This document shows positions 16,718 to 25,151 of a stretch of 38,422 nt of DNA, one piece after another (the stretch's first letter is position 1; every line of letters begins with the position of its first letter). The DNA is taken from the NCBI GenBank assembly GCA_003152875.1, contig PMBF01000050.1, forward strand, positions 120,312 through 158,733. Reading direction: 5' to 3'. The position numbers and the translations under genes were made by a program. This DNA comes from Ignavibacteriota bacterium (GTDB taxonomy: Bacteria; Bacteroidota; Ignavibacteria; UBA10030; UBA6906). The notes under the pieces are model-generated. The model searched no databases and was not told where the DNA came from. It saw only the letters and a program-made list of their open reading frames with translations.

Positions 16718-18142
16718 TCATCGTCTCAGCAGGCTCCTGAACTCCTTCATCCCCTTCGCTCCCGGAAAATCCTGCTCAAACTCGGACCGCTTCGCCGGAT
16801 CCAGCTGGAACGAACTCTTCAACGATTCCGCGGCTTCGTACAACCGGTTCATCAGGATCAGAACCTTGGCCCGGCTGTAGTAACTGTCGGCGGCGTAGGG
16901 ATTCGCATCCACCGACCGGTCAAATGCCTTCAATGCCTGCTTCGTGTACCCCAGCTCAAGGAGGGTCTCCCCGTAATCCAGCCACGCTTCATAGTTGTCC
17001 GGTTCCAGCTTGGTCACCATCCGGTAGCTGAGAAGCGATTCCCTGACCCTTCCCATATTATAGAGAAGATCAGCCTTGGCATACCATAGCTCGGGGTAGT
17101 CCCGGCATATGGAGAGGGCGCGGTTGTAATCGGTGAGCGCTCTCCGGTGCTGATCCAGGCTGTCGTAGCAGCTCCCCCGCCCGAAGCAAGACTCGTAGTG
17201 ATTGGGATCGAACTTCAACGCCTCGGTGAAGCACTTGACCGCGCTTTCAAACTCCCCCAGCTCCTCATAGGCGTTTCCGAGGTTGTGCCAGGCCGGGACA
17301 TCCTTCGGTTCAAGCCGCAGGGTCTCCCGGTAGCACGCGATGGCGTCGTGGAGCCGCCCCAGGTTGGCCAGCGCATTCCCCTTGTTGTACCAGGCAGCGG
17401 CGAAGTCCCCGTGGATCGCCAGCGCCATGTCGTAGCTCTCAATTGCCCGGTGCGGCTGAAGCATCCGGTTCAGAACGATTCCCCGGTTGTACCAAGCGTT
17501 GTAGTTGTACGGGTCGAGCCGGAGATGCTCTTCATAGCAGCGGAAGGACTCTTCAGGCTTCTCCAGGTAGTCGTAGCAATACCCCATCTCGTACCAGGCG
17601 TCCTTGTGCGAAGGGGTTCCCTCGAGAATGAACTTGAAAATCTGCACCGACTCTTCGTACCGGCCGGCCTTTTCCAGCGTAACTCCTTTGTTGAAGAGGG
17701 CTTCCTCGTTTGAGGGGTCGACCGAAAGCGCCTGCTCGAAGCAGGTGATAGCCTCCGTCGTCCGCCCGAGGTCGTCGAGCGTGATCCCCTTGTTGATCAA
17801 CAGCTCGGGATCTACAGGGTTGATCTCCAGTGCCCGGTCGTAGCACTCCAGCGCGGAGTCGTACTTGAAAAGGTTGCTGAGAATAATACCTTTCCGCTGC
17901 CAGTTCTCGGCGCTGTAGGGGATCAGGGAGAGCAGCTGGTTGATGAAATGAAGGGCCTCCTCGTACTTCTCGTGGTCCAGGTAGTACGCGACGATCTCCT
18001 CGAGCGCCTCCACGTTGGTGATGTCGGGCGCTCGGTCCTTCAACATGTCCTGGAAGCGTTTCAGCTCCTCCTCAAACCGCTCTCTTCGCCGCTCCTCGTC
18101 TTCCGGTTCGTCGTCGAACCCGCCAAAGTCCAGTATGCTCAT
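16718..18142 (-). CDS. cytosolic tetratricopeptide-repeat protein
   Basis: 474 residues, no signal peptide. A highly acidic/basic N-terminal helix (DEPEDEERRRERFEEELKRF) precedes about 11 regular 34-residue TPRs from about residue 45 to 455, with the classic W-x-x-x-G/L-x-x-Y...A...A...P pattern (e.g. AWYNKGNALANLGRLHDAIACYRETLRLEP). Such long canonical arrays form a superhelical protein-binding scaffold; partner unknown. It is divergent from yggS; a TATGAT -10-like box (18170-18175, minus) and a palindrome lie upstream. It has its own terminator, so it is probably a single-gene unit. Confidence 0.9.
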   Translation of the reverse strand: MSILDFGGFDDEPEDEERRRERFEEELKRFQDMLKDRAPDITNVEALEEIVAYYLDHEKYEEALHFINQLLSLIPYSAENWQRKGIILSNLFKYDSALECYDRALEINPVDPELLINKGITLDDLGRTTEAITCFEQALSVDPSNEEALFNKGVTLEKAGRYEESVQIFKFILEGTPSHKDAWYEMGYCYDYLEKPEESFRCYEEHLRLDPYNYNAWYNRGIVLNRMLQPHRAIESYDMALAIHGDFAAAWYNKGNALANLGRLHDAIACYRETLRLEPKDVPAWHNLGNAYEELGEFESAVKCFTEALKFDPNHYESCFGRGSCYDSLDQHRRALTDYNRALSICRDYPELWYAKADLLYNMGRVRESLLSYRMVTKLEPDNYEAWLDYGETLLELGYTKQALKAFDRSVDANPYAADSYYSRAKVLILMNRLYEAAESLKSSFQLDPAKRSEFEQDFPGAKGMKEFRSLLRR

Positions 18143-18186
18143 CTACCGCGCCCCCTGCCTGCTACCATGATCATACGTAAACCACA

Positions 18187-18206
18187 ATTGGTCCTTTGTG
18201 ACCAAT
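18187..18206. promoter_or_regulatory. perfect operator-like palindrome between divergent genes
   Basis: ATTGGTC, CTTTGT, GACCAAT: a perfect 7-bp inverted repeat with a 6-bp centre. It sits 12-31 bp upstream of the TATGAT box (18170-18175) of the minus-strand TPR gene, where a -35 element would be, and about 80 bp upstream of the yggS -35. The size suits a dimeric repressor or activator. Regulator unknown. Confidence 0.45.
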
Positions 18207-18287
18207 GAACAGAAAATTTGGTATGAAGTCAAGGTTGGCTTTTTGCCATTTCCAGCCTCTTTTCTGACCTTGCTTGGCCCAAGTGCG

Positions 18288-18316
18288 TTGATTTTGAAGG
18301 TTTCAGGGCTTATATT
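18288..18316 (+). promoter_or_regulatory. sigma-70-like promoter of the yggS operon
   Basis: -35 TTGATT (18288-18293), 17-bp spacer, -10 TATATT (18311-18316), in an A+T-rich intergenic stretch. The start would be near 18323, only about 10 bases before the yggS ATG, so the leader is too short for a normal Shine-Dalgarno, and none is seen. Confidence 0.65.
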
Positions 18317-18332
18317 ATTCATCTTGATTCAC

Positions 18333-19028
18333 ATGATTGCGGAAAACCTCGGCAGGATACGGCAAAGGATCGCGCAGGCCTGCGTCCGGTCCGGGCGGGA
18401 TACATCCGGCGTTACACTGGTTGCAGTGGCGAAGACCTTTTCCGCAGACCTCGTGGCGGAGGCGTTGCGCGCTGGTGCTCTCGATATCGGTGAGAATTAC
18501 GTCCAGGAGCTGGCAGCCAAGCGCGAGGCGCTCGCCGCTCAGCCGGTCCGCTGGCATTTCATCGGCCACCTGCAGCGGAACAAGGCAAAGGTTGTCGTCC
18601 CCTGGGTGGAGATGATCCATGCCGTGGACAGTATGCCGCTTGCGCGCGAAATAGAGACCAGGGCTCGCGCCTCTGGGCGGACCGTTGACATCCTCATCGA
18701 GGTCAATACCACGGGGGAGCCGTCCAAGTTTGGCGTGCCCCCGGACGGCCTGTTGCCGGCGGTTTCCGGTCTGGCCGGCCTGACCGGAATCCGCATTGCA
18801 GGTCTCATGACCATCGGCCCCTTCCTTCCCGACCCGGAAGGCTCTCGCCCGATGTTTCAACAACTCCGGAGCCTCCGCGATCAGGCGGCTGCCCTCGGCC
18901 AGGCAAATGCTCCCATGCATCACCTGTCCATGGGGATGACCGGAGACTTTGAGGTCGCCATTGAAGAAGGCGCAACGTTGGTCCGCATCGGCACTGCGAT
19001 ATTCGGTTCACGCAGGAAGCCGGCCTGA
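18333..19028 (+). CDS. yggS: YggS/PROSC family pyridoxal 5'-phosphate homeostasis protein
   Basis: 231 residues from ATG 18333; an ATG at 18198 would add 45 hydrophobic residues read through the promoter and is rejected. Cytosolic PLP-binding protein of the alanine-racemase N-terminal barrel fold that controls PLP levels. The PLP lysine is K34 in LVAVAKT; GENYVQEL, WHFIGHLQRNK, IEVNTTGEPSKFG, LMTIGP, LSMGMTGDFEVAIEEGATLVRIGTAIFG are the diagnostic family segments. First gene of the plus-strand housekeeping string; 120 bp separate it from divIVA, with a small CCCGC/GCGGG hairpin at 19077-19090. Confidence 0.96.
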   Translation: MIAENLGRIRQRIAQACVRSGRDTSGVTLVAVAKTFSADLVAEALRAGALDIGENYVQELAAKREALAAQPVRWHFIGHLQRNKAKVVVPWVEMIHAVDSMPLAREIETRARASGRTVDILIEVNTTGEPSKFGVPPDGLLPAVSGLAGLTGIRIAGLMTIGPFLPDPEGSRPMFQQLRSLRDQAAALGQANAPMHHLSMGMTGDFEVAIEEGATLVRIGTAIFGSRRKPA

Positions 19029-19148
19029 GTCCGCCACCACCGTGCACCGTTCGATGACGATCCCGTTCCAGGCACTCCCGCCCAGGCGGGAAACCTGTTC
19101 TCCGGCACAGGTCCCCGGTGTCCGGCTTATTCTTCGGAGAGGAGGTCC

Positions 19149-19700
19149 ATGAAACTGACCCCGCTTGACGTGCGGAAACAACAGTTCAAGAAACTGATGC
19201 GCGGATACGATCCGGTCGAGGTGGATACCTTTCTCGAAATGGTGGCCGTCGATATGGAAGAGCTCCTCCGGCTGCAAAGGGATGCCCGCGACAGGACCGT
19301 GGAGCTGGAAACCCAGCTGAAGGATTACCGGCAGATCGAGAAAACCCTGCAGCAGACCCTGCTCCAGGCGCAGGAAGTCATGGCCAAGGCCTATGAGTCG
19401 GCCAGGCGCGAAGCGGAAAGCATTGTGAAAGAAGCGGAACTCAGGGCAGCCTCGATCGTGGATACTGCCAATCGCAATGTGGCGCGCCTTTCGAATGATA
19501 TCGACGAGCTGAAAGTGCGCCGCGAATCCCTGGTGGCACGCCTTCGGGTGCTCTTGAGCACGGAGCTGGACCTTCTCAAGGCGATGAACCAGGGAGCCAT
19601 GGAAATCCTTGATCCGCCCCCCTCGCTCGGCACCGGCAAGGATCACCTGGACGTGGACTCCATCGTCAAAAGCATCGACCATGACCGACCTTCGAAATAA
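19149..19700 (+). CDS. divIVA: DivIVA-domain coiled-coil protein
   Basis: 183 residues. Cytosolic, membrane-curvature or pole-associated scaffold in cell division/envelope growth. The N-terminal lipid-binding domain is clear: LTPLDVRKQQFKKLMRGYDP then VEVDTFLEMV; residues about 32-160 are a nearly continuous heptad-rich coiled coil, including the KAYESARREAESIVKEAELRA stretch typical of DivIVA/GpsB relatives. A good GGAGG lies 7 bases upstream of the ATG. The 3' end overlaps the next gene by 20 bp. Its role in this phylum is not established. Confidence 0.93.
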   Translation: MKLTPLDVRKQQFKKLMRGYDPVEVDTFLEMVAVDMEELLRLQRDARDRTVELETQLKDYRQIEKTLQQTLLQAQEVMAKAYESARREAESIVKEAELRAASIVDTANRNVARLSNDIDELKVRRESLVARLRVLLSTELDLLKAMNQGAMEILDPPPSLGTGKDHLDVDSIVKSIDHDRPSK

Positions 19701-20535
19701 GATTGAAGAGGCTGTCGCGTTCCTCCGCACCAGGATCGCCGCCCAACCCCCGCTCGGCATCATTCTCGGAACCGGGCTCGGAGGCCTGGCTAAGGAGATC
19801 TCGGCGGAGGTCGTTGTCGACTATGCGGAGATTCCCTATTTCCCCCTCTCCACCGTGGAGTCTCACCACGGGAAACTCATCTTCGGCACCCTGGCCGGGA
19901 AGCAGGTGGTGGCCATGCAGGGACGCTTCCACTACTATGAGGGGTACACCCTGCAACAGGTGACGTTCCCGGTACGCGTCATGAAATTCCTCGGGGTGAG
20001 CACGCTCCTGATCTCCAATGCGGCGGGCGGCATGAACCCGAACTTCTCGCGGGGGAGCATCATGATTATTACCGACCACATCAACCTGCTCGGCGATAAT
20101 CCGCTCATCGGGCCCAACGACGATACTCTGGGTCCGCGCTTCCCCGACATGTCGGAACCCTACAGCAGGAGGCTTATCGCCGTCGCCGAAGATGTGGCGC
20201 TCGACTTGAAGATCAAGACGGAGCGCGGAGTGTTCGTGGCTGTCCCCGGGCCGAACCTTGAAACGCGCGCGGAATACCGGTTCCTCCGCATGATCGGCGC
20301 CGATGCCGTCGGGATGTCCACGGTTCCCGAGAACATTGTGGCGAACCATATGGGCATGAGTGTCCTGGGATTCTCCATCATCACCGATGAGTGCTTCCCG
20401 GATACCCTGAAGCCCGCCAATGTCGACGAGATCATCGCCGTGGCTAATGCCACCGAGCCCAGACTGACGGCCATTATGCGGGGAGTTGTTGAACGTGTCC
20501 GGCTGGAGCCTGACGGACAGCATGGAAAAGGATAG
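19681..20535 (+). CDS. purine nucleoside phosphorylase (class I, trimeric type)
   Basis: 284 residues from ATG 19681, which overlaps divIVA. Cytosolic enzyme that cleaves inosine/guanosine with phosphate to base and ribose 1-phosphate. Family motifs: GIILGTGLGGL (phosphate loop), ESHHGKLIFG, QGRFHYYEGY, SNAAGGMNP, the purine-site segment AVPGPNLETRAEYRFLR, GADAVGMSTVPE, and FSIITDE. An upstream in-frame ATG at 19609 lies inside divIVA and gives a non-family N-terminus. The ordering yggS-divIVA-pnp inserts a salvage gene into the otherwise division/translation cluster. Confidence 0.95.
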   Translation: MTDLRNKIEEAVAFLRTRIAAQPPLGIILGTGLGGLAKEISAEVVVDYAEIPYFPLSTVESHHGKLIFGTLAGKQVVAMQGRFHYYEGYTLQQVTFPVRVMKFLGVSTLLISNAAGGMNPNFSRGSIMIITDHINLLGDNPLIGPNDDTLGPRFPDMSEPYSRRLIAVAEDVALDLKIKTERGVFVAVPGPNLETRAEYRFLRMIGADAVGMSTVPENIVANHMGMSVLGFSIITDECFPDTLKPANVDEIIAVANATEPRLTAIMRGVVERVRLEPDGQHGKG

Positions 20536-20552
20536 CCCGGGAGCGTTGTCCT

Positions 20553-20777
20553 GTGATACCTGCTCCGGGAAGAGTGGTGCTGGCGGCCGCACTCATCCTG
20601 TCGGCCCTGGGGTTGCTGCTGATTCTGCATGACCGCGTCCCCTGGCTCGGCAGGCTCCCCGGCGACATCACGATTGTGAGGGGTGGCGTTCGTGTGTACG
20701 CGCCGATTGCAACGTGCGTGGTCCTGAGTGTGGTCGTCAGCCTGGTGCTCTGGGGGATTTCTCACTTGAGAAAGTAA
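20553..20777 (+). CDS. DUF2905 small membrane protein
   Basis: 74 residues, GTG start. Two predicted transmembrane helices (about 8-24 and 50-69) flank the conserved segment WLGRLPGDITIVRGGVRVYAP, which defines DUF2905. Function unknown; inner membrane. Starts 17 bp after pnp with GGGAG about 11 bases upstream. The stop codon abuts the ileS ATG directly, so ileS translation is probably coupled to it. Confidence 0.9.
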   Translation: MIPAPGRVVLAAALILSALGLLLILHDRVPWLGRLPGDITIVRGGVRVYAPIATCVVLSVVVSLVLWGISHLRK

Positions 20778-23700
20778 ATGCCGTTCAAAGAACTCACAGA
20801 CAGGCTGTCGTATCCTTCCATGGAGAAGGAGATTCTCCGGTTCTGGAAAGAGAACGATATCTTCCGCAGGAGCATCGCCGAGAGGGAAGGGAGGCCAGGG
20901 TTCACCTTTTATGAGGGCCCGCCGACCGCCAACGGCCGGCCTGGCATCCACCACGTCATGGCCCGGACCCTGAAAGACCTGGTCTGCCGGTATAAGACCA
21001 TGAAGGGCTACCAGGTCCACCGGAAAGCCGGCTGGGATACCCACGGGCTCCCCGTGGAGATCGAGGTCGAGAAACAACTCGGGTTCAAGCACAAAGACGA
21101 TATCGTCCGCTACGGCGTCGCGGAGTTCAACGCCAAATGCCGGGAATCGGTCTGGAAATATAAGGCCGACTGGGAGCGGTTGACGGAGGAAATGGGCTAC
21201 TGGGTCGACCTCCAGCATCCCTACGTGACGTTCGAGAACGAATATATCGAGTCGATCTGGTGGGCGCTGAAGAGGTTCTACGACGGCGGCATGATGTACA
21301 AAGGCTACAAGATTCAGCCCTACTGCCCCCGCTGCGAGACGCCCCTCTCGTCGCATGAAGTCTCGCTCGGCTACGACGATGTCAAGGAGCCGAGCGTCTA
21401 TGTCCGCATGCGCCTCAAGGCTGACCCCTCCACCTCGTTCCTGGTCTGGACAACCACCCCCTGGACCCTGATCTCCAACGTCGCGCTGGCCGTCGCTCCC
21501 GACGTGGACTATGTGAAGGTCTTCCACAAAGAGGAATTCCTGATTCTCGCCGAACGGCGGCTCTCGGTTCTCGAAGGCGACTCGACCGTTGTCGAACGCT
21601 ATAAAGGGCGGGATCTTGCCGGTTGGGAGTACGACCGGTTGTTCTCGTATCACCCGGTCGACAGGAAGGCCTTCTACGTTGTCACCGCCGATTTCGTGAC
21701 GACCGAAGACGGGACCGGCATCGTCCACATGGCCCCTGCCTACGGTGAGGACGACTACCAGACGGCGCGGATATACGATCTCCCCACCATCCACCCGGTC
21801 AACAAGAGCGGCGAATTCGGACCGGAGGTCACCGACTTTAAGGGTTTCTTTGTCAAGGATGCGGACCCCGAGATCATCCAGAACCTCAGGGAGCGGAAGA
21901 TCCTGTACAAGAAGGAGACCATCACCCATAGCTACCCGCACTGCTGGCGCTGCAAGACCCCCCTGCTCTATTACGCGCGAGAGTCCTGGTACATCCGGAC
22001 CACCAGCTTCGCCCGGCGCATGATCGAGCTGAACAGCCAGATCACCTGGGTCCCTCCGGAAGTGGGTGAGGGGCGCTTCGGCAACTGGCTCGAAGAAAAC
22101 AAAGACTGGGCGCTCTCCCGGGACCGGTTCTGGGGCACCCCGCTCCCGGTCTGGATCTGCGAGCTCTGCGGCCTGCAGAAATGCGTGGGGAGCATCCAGG
22201 AGCTGAAGACAGGCAGCAATGTGCCGGATCCTGTCGACCTTCACAAGCCCTATGTCGACGGCGTGACCTTCGCCTGCTCCTGCGGGGGAACAATGAAGCG
22301 TGTCCCCGAGCTCATCGATGTCTGGTTCGATTCGGGCGGTATGCCGTTTGCGCAGTGGCACTATCCGTTCGAGAACCGCGGACTCATTGAATCCGGTGAA
22401 CAGCATCCGGCCGATTTCATCTGCGAGGGCATCGACCAGACGCGCGGATGGTTCTACTCGCTGCACGCCATCGGAACCTTCCTCTTCGACAAGCCTGCCT
22501 ACCGGGCGGTGATGGTGAACGAGCTGATCCTGGACCGGGAGGGACAGAAGATGTCCAAGTCGAAGGGGAATTCGGTCAACCCCTTCCACATCCTCGAGCG
22601 CTACGGGGCTGATACCACCCGGTGGTACCTGGTGACCAACAGCCCTCCGTGGCGTCCCACCATGTTCGACGAGGAAGGCCTCGGCGAGGTACAGCGGAAG
22701 TTCTTTGGAACGTTGGTGAACATCTATGCGTTCTTTGCCCTGTATGCCAATGTGGATGGATTCTCCTATGCGGAACCGTCCATACCCGCGGCCGAGCGTC
22801 CGGAAATCGACCGCTGGATCCTCTCGGAGCTGCATTCCATGGTCGGCCGGTACACCGTACAGATGGATACGTATGATGTCACGAAGGCGGCGCGGAGCGT
22901 AAGCGAATTTACCATCGATCAGCTCTCAAACTGGTATGTCCGCAGAAACCGGCGGAGGTTCTGGAAGAGCGATAGGGGGAGTGATAAAACCGCCGCGTAC
23001 CAAACGCTGTACGAATGCCTCGACGCGGTGGCAAGACTTTCGGCGCCGTTCGCACCCTTCCTGGCAGAGGAGCTGTACCGGAACCTGAATGCCGTCTCAG
23101 CCCGCGAGCCCTCCCCGTCGGTGCACCTGGCCGCGATGCCGGAAAGCGATCCCTCGGTGATCGACGCCGGGCTCGAGGCCCGCATGGAACGCGCCGAGAA
23201 GATCGTCATGCTCGTGCGCGCGATGCGCATGAAGTCCAATTTGAAGGTGCGCCAGCCGCTCCGGCGGATCATCCTCCCGATCGGCGGAGGACATGAGCGG
23301 GATGAGATCATGCGGATGCAGGAGGTGATTCTCGAAGAGATCAATGTCAAGTCGATCGAGTATGTCACGGACGAATCGGGCCTCGTGCGCAAGAAGGCCC
23401 GGCCGAATTTCAAATCGCTCGGTCCGAAATTCGGCAAAGCCGTCCAGCAGGTGGCCGCCCGGATCAAGGAACTGACCCTGCAGGAGATCGCGGCCCTCGA
23501 AACCTCGGGAACGCTGACCTTTGAGGCCGGGGGAGAGCCTCGGGCGATTGTCCGCGGGGACGTGGAAATCCTCCGGGAAGACATGCCCGGGTGGCTTGTC
23601 GAATCCGACGGATCGTTGACGGTGGCCCTTGACACTGCGCTTGATGATGCGCTTATTGCCGAGGGTCTGGCGCGCGAGTTCGTCAATCGCGTGCAGAACA

Positions 23701-23924
23701 TGCGGAAGGATGCCGGCTTTGCGGTGACCGATCGGATCGGGATATTTCTCGACGCTCCGGCGCCGGCCGGAACGATGCTCGATTCGATGCGCGGGTATAT
23801 CCAGACGGAAACCCTGGCCGTGGAGTTTTCCCCGGTGTACAGGGATGGCGAGTACGCATCGACCGCCGAGCTCAACGGCGTTACAGTTCGTGTCGGTATT
23901 GAGCGACGTCCGGAGCGGGGGTAA
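20778..23924 (+). CDS. ileS: isoleucyl-tRNA synthetase, IleS2 type
   Basis: 1048 residues. Class I aminoacyl-tRNA synthetase. The HIGH-equivalent lies in PGIHHVMART (GIHH at 56-59); KMSKS is at 591-595 (GQKMSKSKGNSVNP). The editing CP1 domain contains the TTTPWTL threonine-rich motif; cysteine pairs in CPRC, CWRC, CELC and CSCG form zinc knuckles; WFDSGGMPFAQW precedes the second half. The long anticodon and C-terminal region without a terminal zinc finger, and the PPTANGRPGIHH form of HIGH, fit the eukaryote-like IleS2 subgroup, which is generally mupirocin-tolerant (family knowledge, untested here). It starts directly after the DUF2905 stop. Confidence 0.97.
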   Translation: MPFKELTDRLSYPSMEKEILRFWKENDIFRRSIAEREGRPGFTFYEGPPTANGRPGIHHVMARTLKDLVCRYKTMKGYQVHRKAGWDTHGLPVEIEVEKQLGFKHKDDIVRYGVAEFNAKCRESVWKYKADWERLTEEMGYWVDLQHPYVTFENEYIESIWWALKRFYDGGMMYKGYKIQPYCPRCETPLSSHEVSLGYDDVKEPSVYVRMRLKADPSTSFLVWTTTPWTLISNVALAVAPDVDYVKVFHKEEFLILAERRLSVLEGDSTVVERYKGRDLAGWEYDRLFSYHPVDRKAFYVVTADFVTTEDGTGIVHMAPAYGEDDYQTARIYDLPTIHPVNKSGEFGPEVTDFKGFFVKDADPEIIQNLRERKILYKKETITHSYPHCWRCKTPLLYYARESWYIRTTSFARRMIELNSQITWVPPEVGEGRFGNWLEENKDWALSRDRFWGTPLPVWICELCGLQKCVGSIQELKTGSNVPDPVDLHKPYVDGVTFACSCGGTMKRVPELIDVWFDSGGMPFAQWHYPFENRGLIESGEQHPADFICEGIDQTRGWFYSLHAIGTFLFDKPAYRAVMVNELILDREGQKMSKSKGNSVNPFHILERYGADTTRWYLVTNSPPWRPTMFDEEGLGEVQRKFFGTLVNIYAFFALYANVDGFSYAEPSIPAAERPEIDRWILSELHSMVGRYTVQMDTYDVTKAARSVSEFTIDQLSNWYVRRNRRRFWKSDRGSDKTAAYQTLYECLDAVARLSAPFAPFLAEELYRNLNAVSAREPSPSVHLAAMPESDPSVIDAGLEARMERAEKIVMLVRAMRMKSNLKVRQPLRRIILPIGGGHERDEIMRMQEVILEEINVKSIEYVTDESGLVRKKARPNFKSLGPKFGKAVQQVAARIKELTLQEIAALETSGTLTFEAGGEPRAIVRGDVEILREDMPGWLVESDGSLTVALDTALDDALIAEGLAREFVNRVQNMRKDAGFAVTDRIGIFLDAPAPAGTMLDSMRGYIQTETLAVEFSPVYRDGEYASTAELNGVTVRVGIERRPERG

Positions 23925-23950
23925 GTCAACTAGAGGAGCAAGGTACACCC

Positions 23951-24544
23951 ATGGCTACCAAGGGAACGAAGCCGGCGGCGAAAAAAACCGTCCCAGCGAA
24001 AAAAACCAGCGCCAACCGAGTCCGGAAGGCGGCAAAGACCGTCACGGTGCCGCATAAGGGTCCGGCACGCGACGTGAAATCCAAGAAGAAAACTGTGAGC
24101 AGGGGAGGGGCCGTGGAGCATCATGATGCAAAGGTGTATTCATCAGAGGACCTGAAGTACTTCAAAGAGATGATCCTGGCAAAACGCAAGGAGACCCTTG
24201 AGGAGCTTGATACCCTCAAGGAGAGTATGATGGACGTGACCACCGGCGAGTATGTGAGCGAGAGCTCCAACTATTCCCTGCATATGGAACAGGGAACGGA
24301 TGCCATGGAGCGGGAGAAGACATTCCTGTTCGCCGCACGTTCGAGCAAATACGTGAACCAGCTCGATGACGCCCTGGCACGCATCGAAGCAAAGACCTAT
24401 GGTGTCTGCCGGGTGTGCGGGTTGCTGGTTCCCAAGGCCCGGCTCGAAGCGGTCCCGACGGCCCAGACCTGCGCCGAGTACAAAAATACAGGCGTCGCGT
24501 GCGAGCGCGGCCGCCTGGCCCTGGCAAAGAAAAAGGGGACCTGA
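23951..24544 (+). CDS. TraR/DksA-family zinc-finger protein with Lys/Ala-rich N-terminal tail
   Basis: 197 residues. DksA/TraR proteins bind the RNA polymerase secondary channel. A basic low-complexity tail (about 1-50) precedes the coiled-coil region (65-147) and the zinc-finger region: Cys153, Cys156, Cys174, but position 177, where DksA has its fourth cysteine, is Tyr; Cys184 might replace it. AGAGGAG about 12 bases upstream. It lies between ileS (26-bp gap) and lspA (3-bp gap), the same place as ylyA in Bacillus. The acidic coiled-coil tip of true DksA is not obvious, so regulation of transcription is inferred from family only. Confidence 0.88.
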   Translation: MATKGTKPAAKKTVPAKKTSANRVRKAAKTVTVPHKGPARDVKSKKKTVSRGGAVEHHDAKVYSSEDLKYFKEMILAKRKETLEELDTLKESMMDVTTGEYVSESSNYSLHMEQGTDAMEREKTFLFAARSSKYVNQLDDALARIEAKTYGVCRVCGLLVPKARLEAVPTAQTCAEYKNTGVACERGRLALAKKKGT

Positions 24545-24547
24545 CGC

Positions 24548-25135
24548 GTGCGCGTCCTGCTCCTGTCCGTTGCCATCGTCCTTGGGGATCAGTTCAGCAA
24601 GCTTCTTGTCAAGGGTATCGGCATTCCCTCGCTGGGAATCTCCTGGCCCGGTCTTCCCTATGGCACAAGCCGGCCGGTGCTGGGGAACCTCCTGCGCCTC
24701 ACCTACATCGAGAACCCTGGCATGGCCTTCGGCATCGACGTCGGAGGGAAGCCCTGGTTCGCCCTCTTCTCGGTGATCGCCAGTGCCGCAATCGTCTGGT
24801 ATCTCCACCGCATGCGGAGCGAACGGCTCGGCTTCAGGGTCGCGCTGGCGATGATCCTCGGAGGCGCCGTCGGGAACCTGATCGACCGGGTCTTCTACGG
24901 TGTGCTGTTCGACACCGCCCCGCTGCTCTATGGCCGGGTCGTCGATTTCATTGATGTGGACTTCTTCGACATCACCGTCTGGGGATACCACATCTCGCGC
25001 TGGCCAGTCTTCAACATTGCCGATGCATGCGTCACCCTCGGTGTCATCATGCTGCTTGTCTATCACCGAACCGCCGTGGCCGAGGAATCTCCCCGGCTCG
25101 ATAAACCCGCCGCGCCCCCCAGTCCGGAGCGCTGA
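24548..25135 (+). CDS. lspA: lipoprotein signal peptidase (signal peptidase II)
   Basis: 195 residues, GTG start 3 bp after traR. Inner-membrane aspartyl protease that removes signal peptides from diacylated prolipoproteins. Four hydrophobic helices are visible; the conserved IENPGMAFG segment, GGAVGNLIDRV, and the catalytic aspartates in VVDF (D133) and FNIAD (D159) are all present. Insertions relative to short LspA proteins lie between about 23-47 and 114-128, the latter carrying FYGVLFDTAPLLYGR, as in other Bacteroidota-type enzymes. The C-terminal tail is polar and Pro-rich. Likely client in this window: the CHAT lipoprotein at 30692. Confidence 0.96.
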   Translation: MRVLLLSVAIVLGDQFSKLLVKGIGIPSLGISWPGLPYGTSRPVLGNLLRLTYIENPGMAFGIDVGGKPWFALFSVIASAAIVWYLHRMRSERLGFRVALAMILGGAVGNLIDRVFYGVLFDTAPLLYGRVVDFIDVDFFDITVWGYHISRWPVFNIADACVTLGVIMLLVYHRTAVAEESPRLDKPAAPPSPER

Positions 25136-25151
25136 CCGTCTGCTCTTCTCC

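Noticed and set aside
20160-22835. Very long open frame (891 codons) on the minus strand across pnp and ileS
   Set aside because: It is antisense to two strongly identified enzymes, has no recognisable domain and a biased Asp/Arg/His/Val composition typical of mirror frames in high-GC genes.
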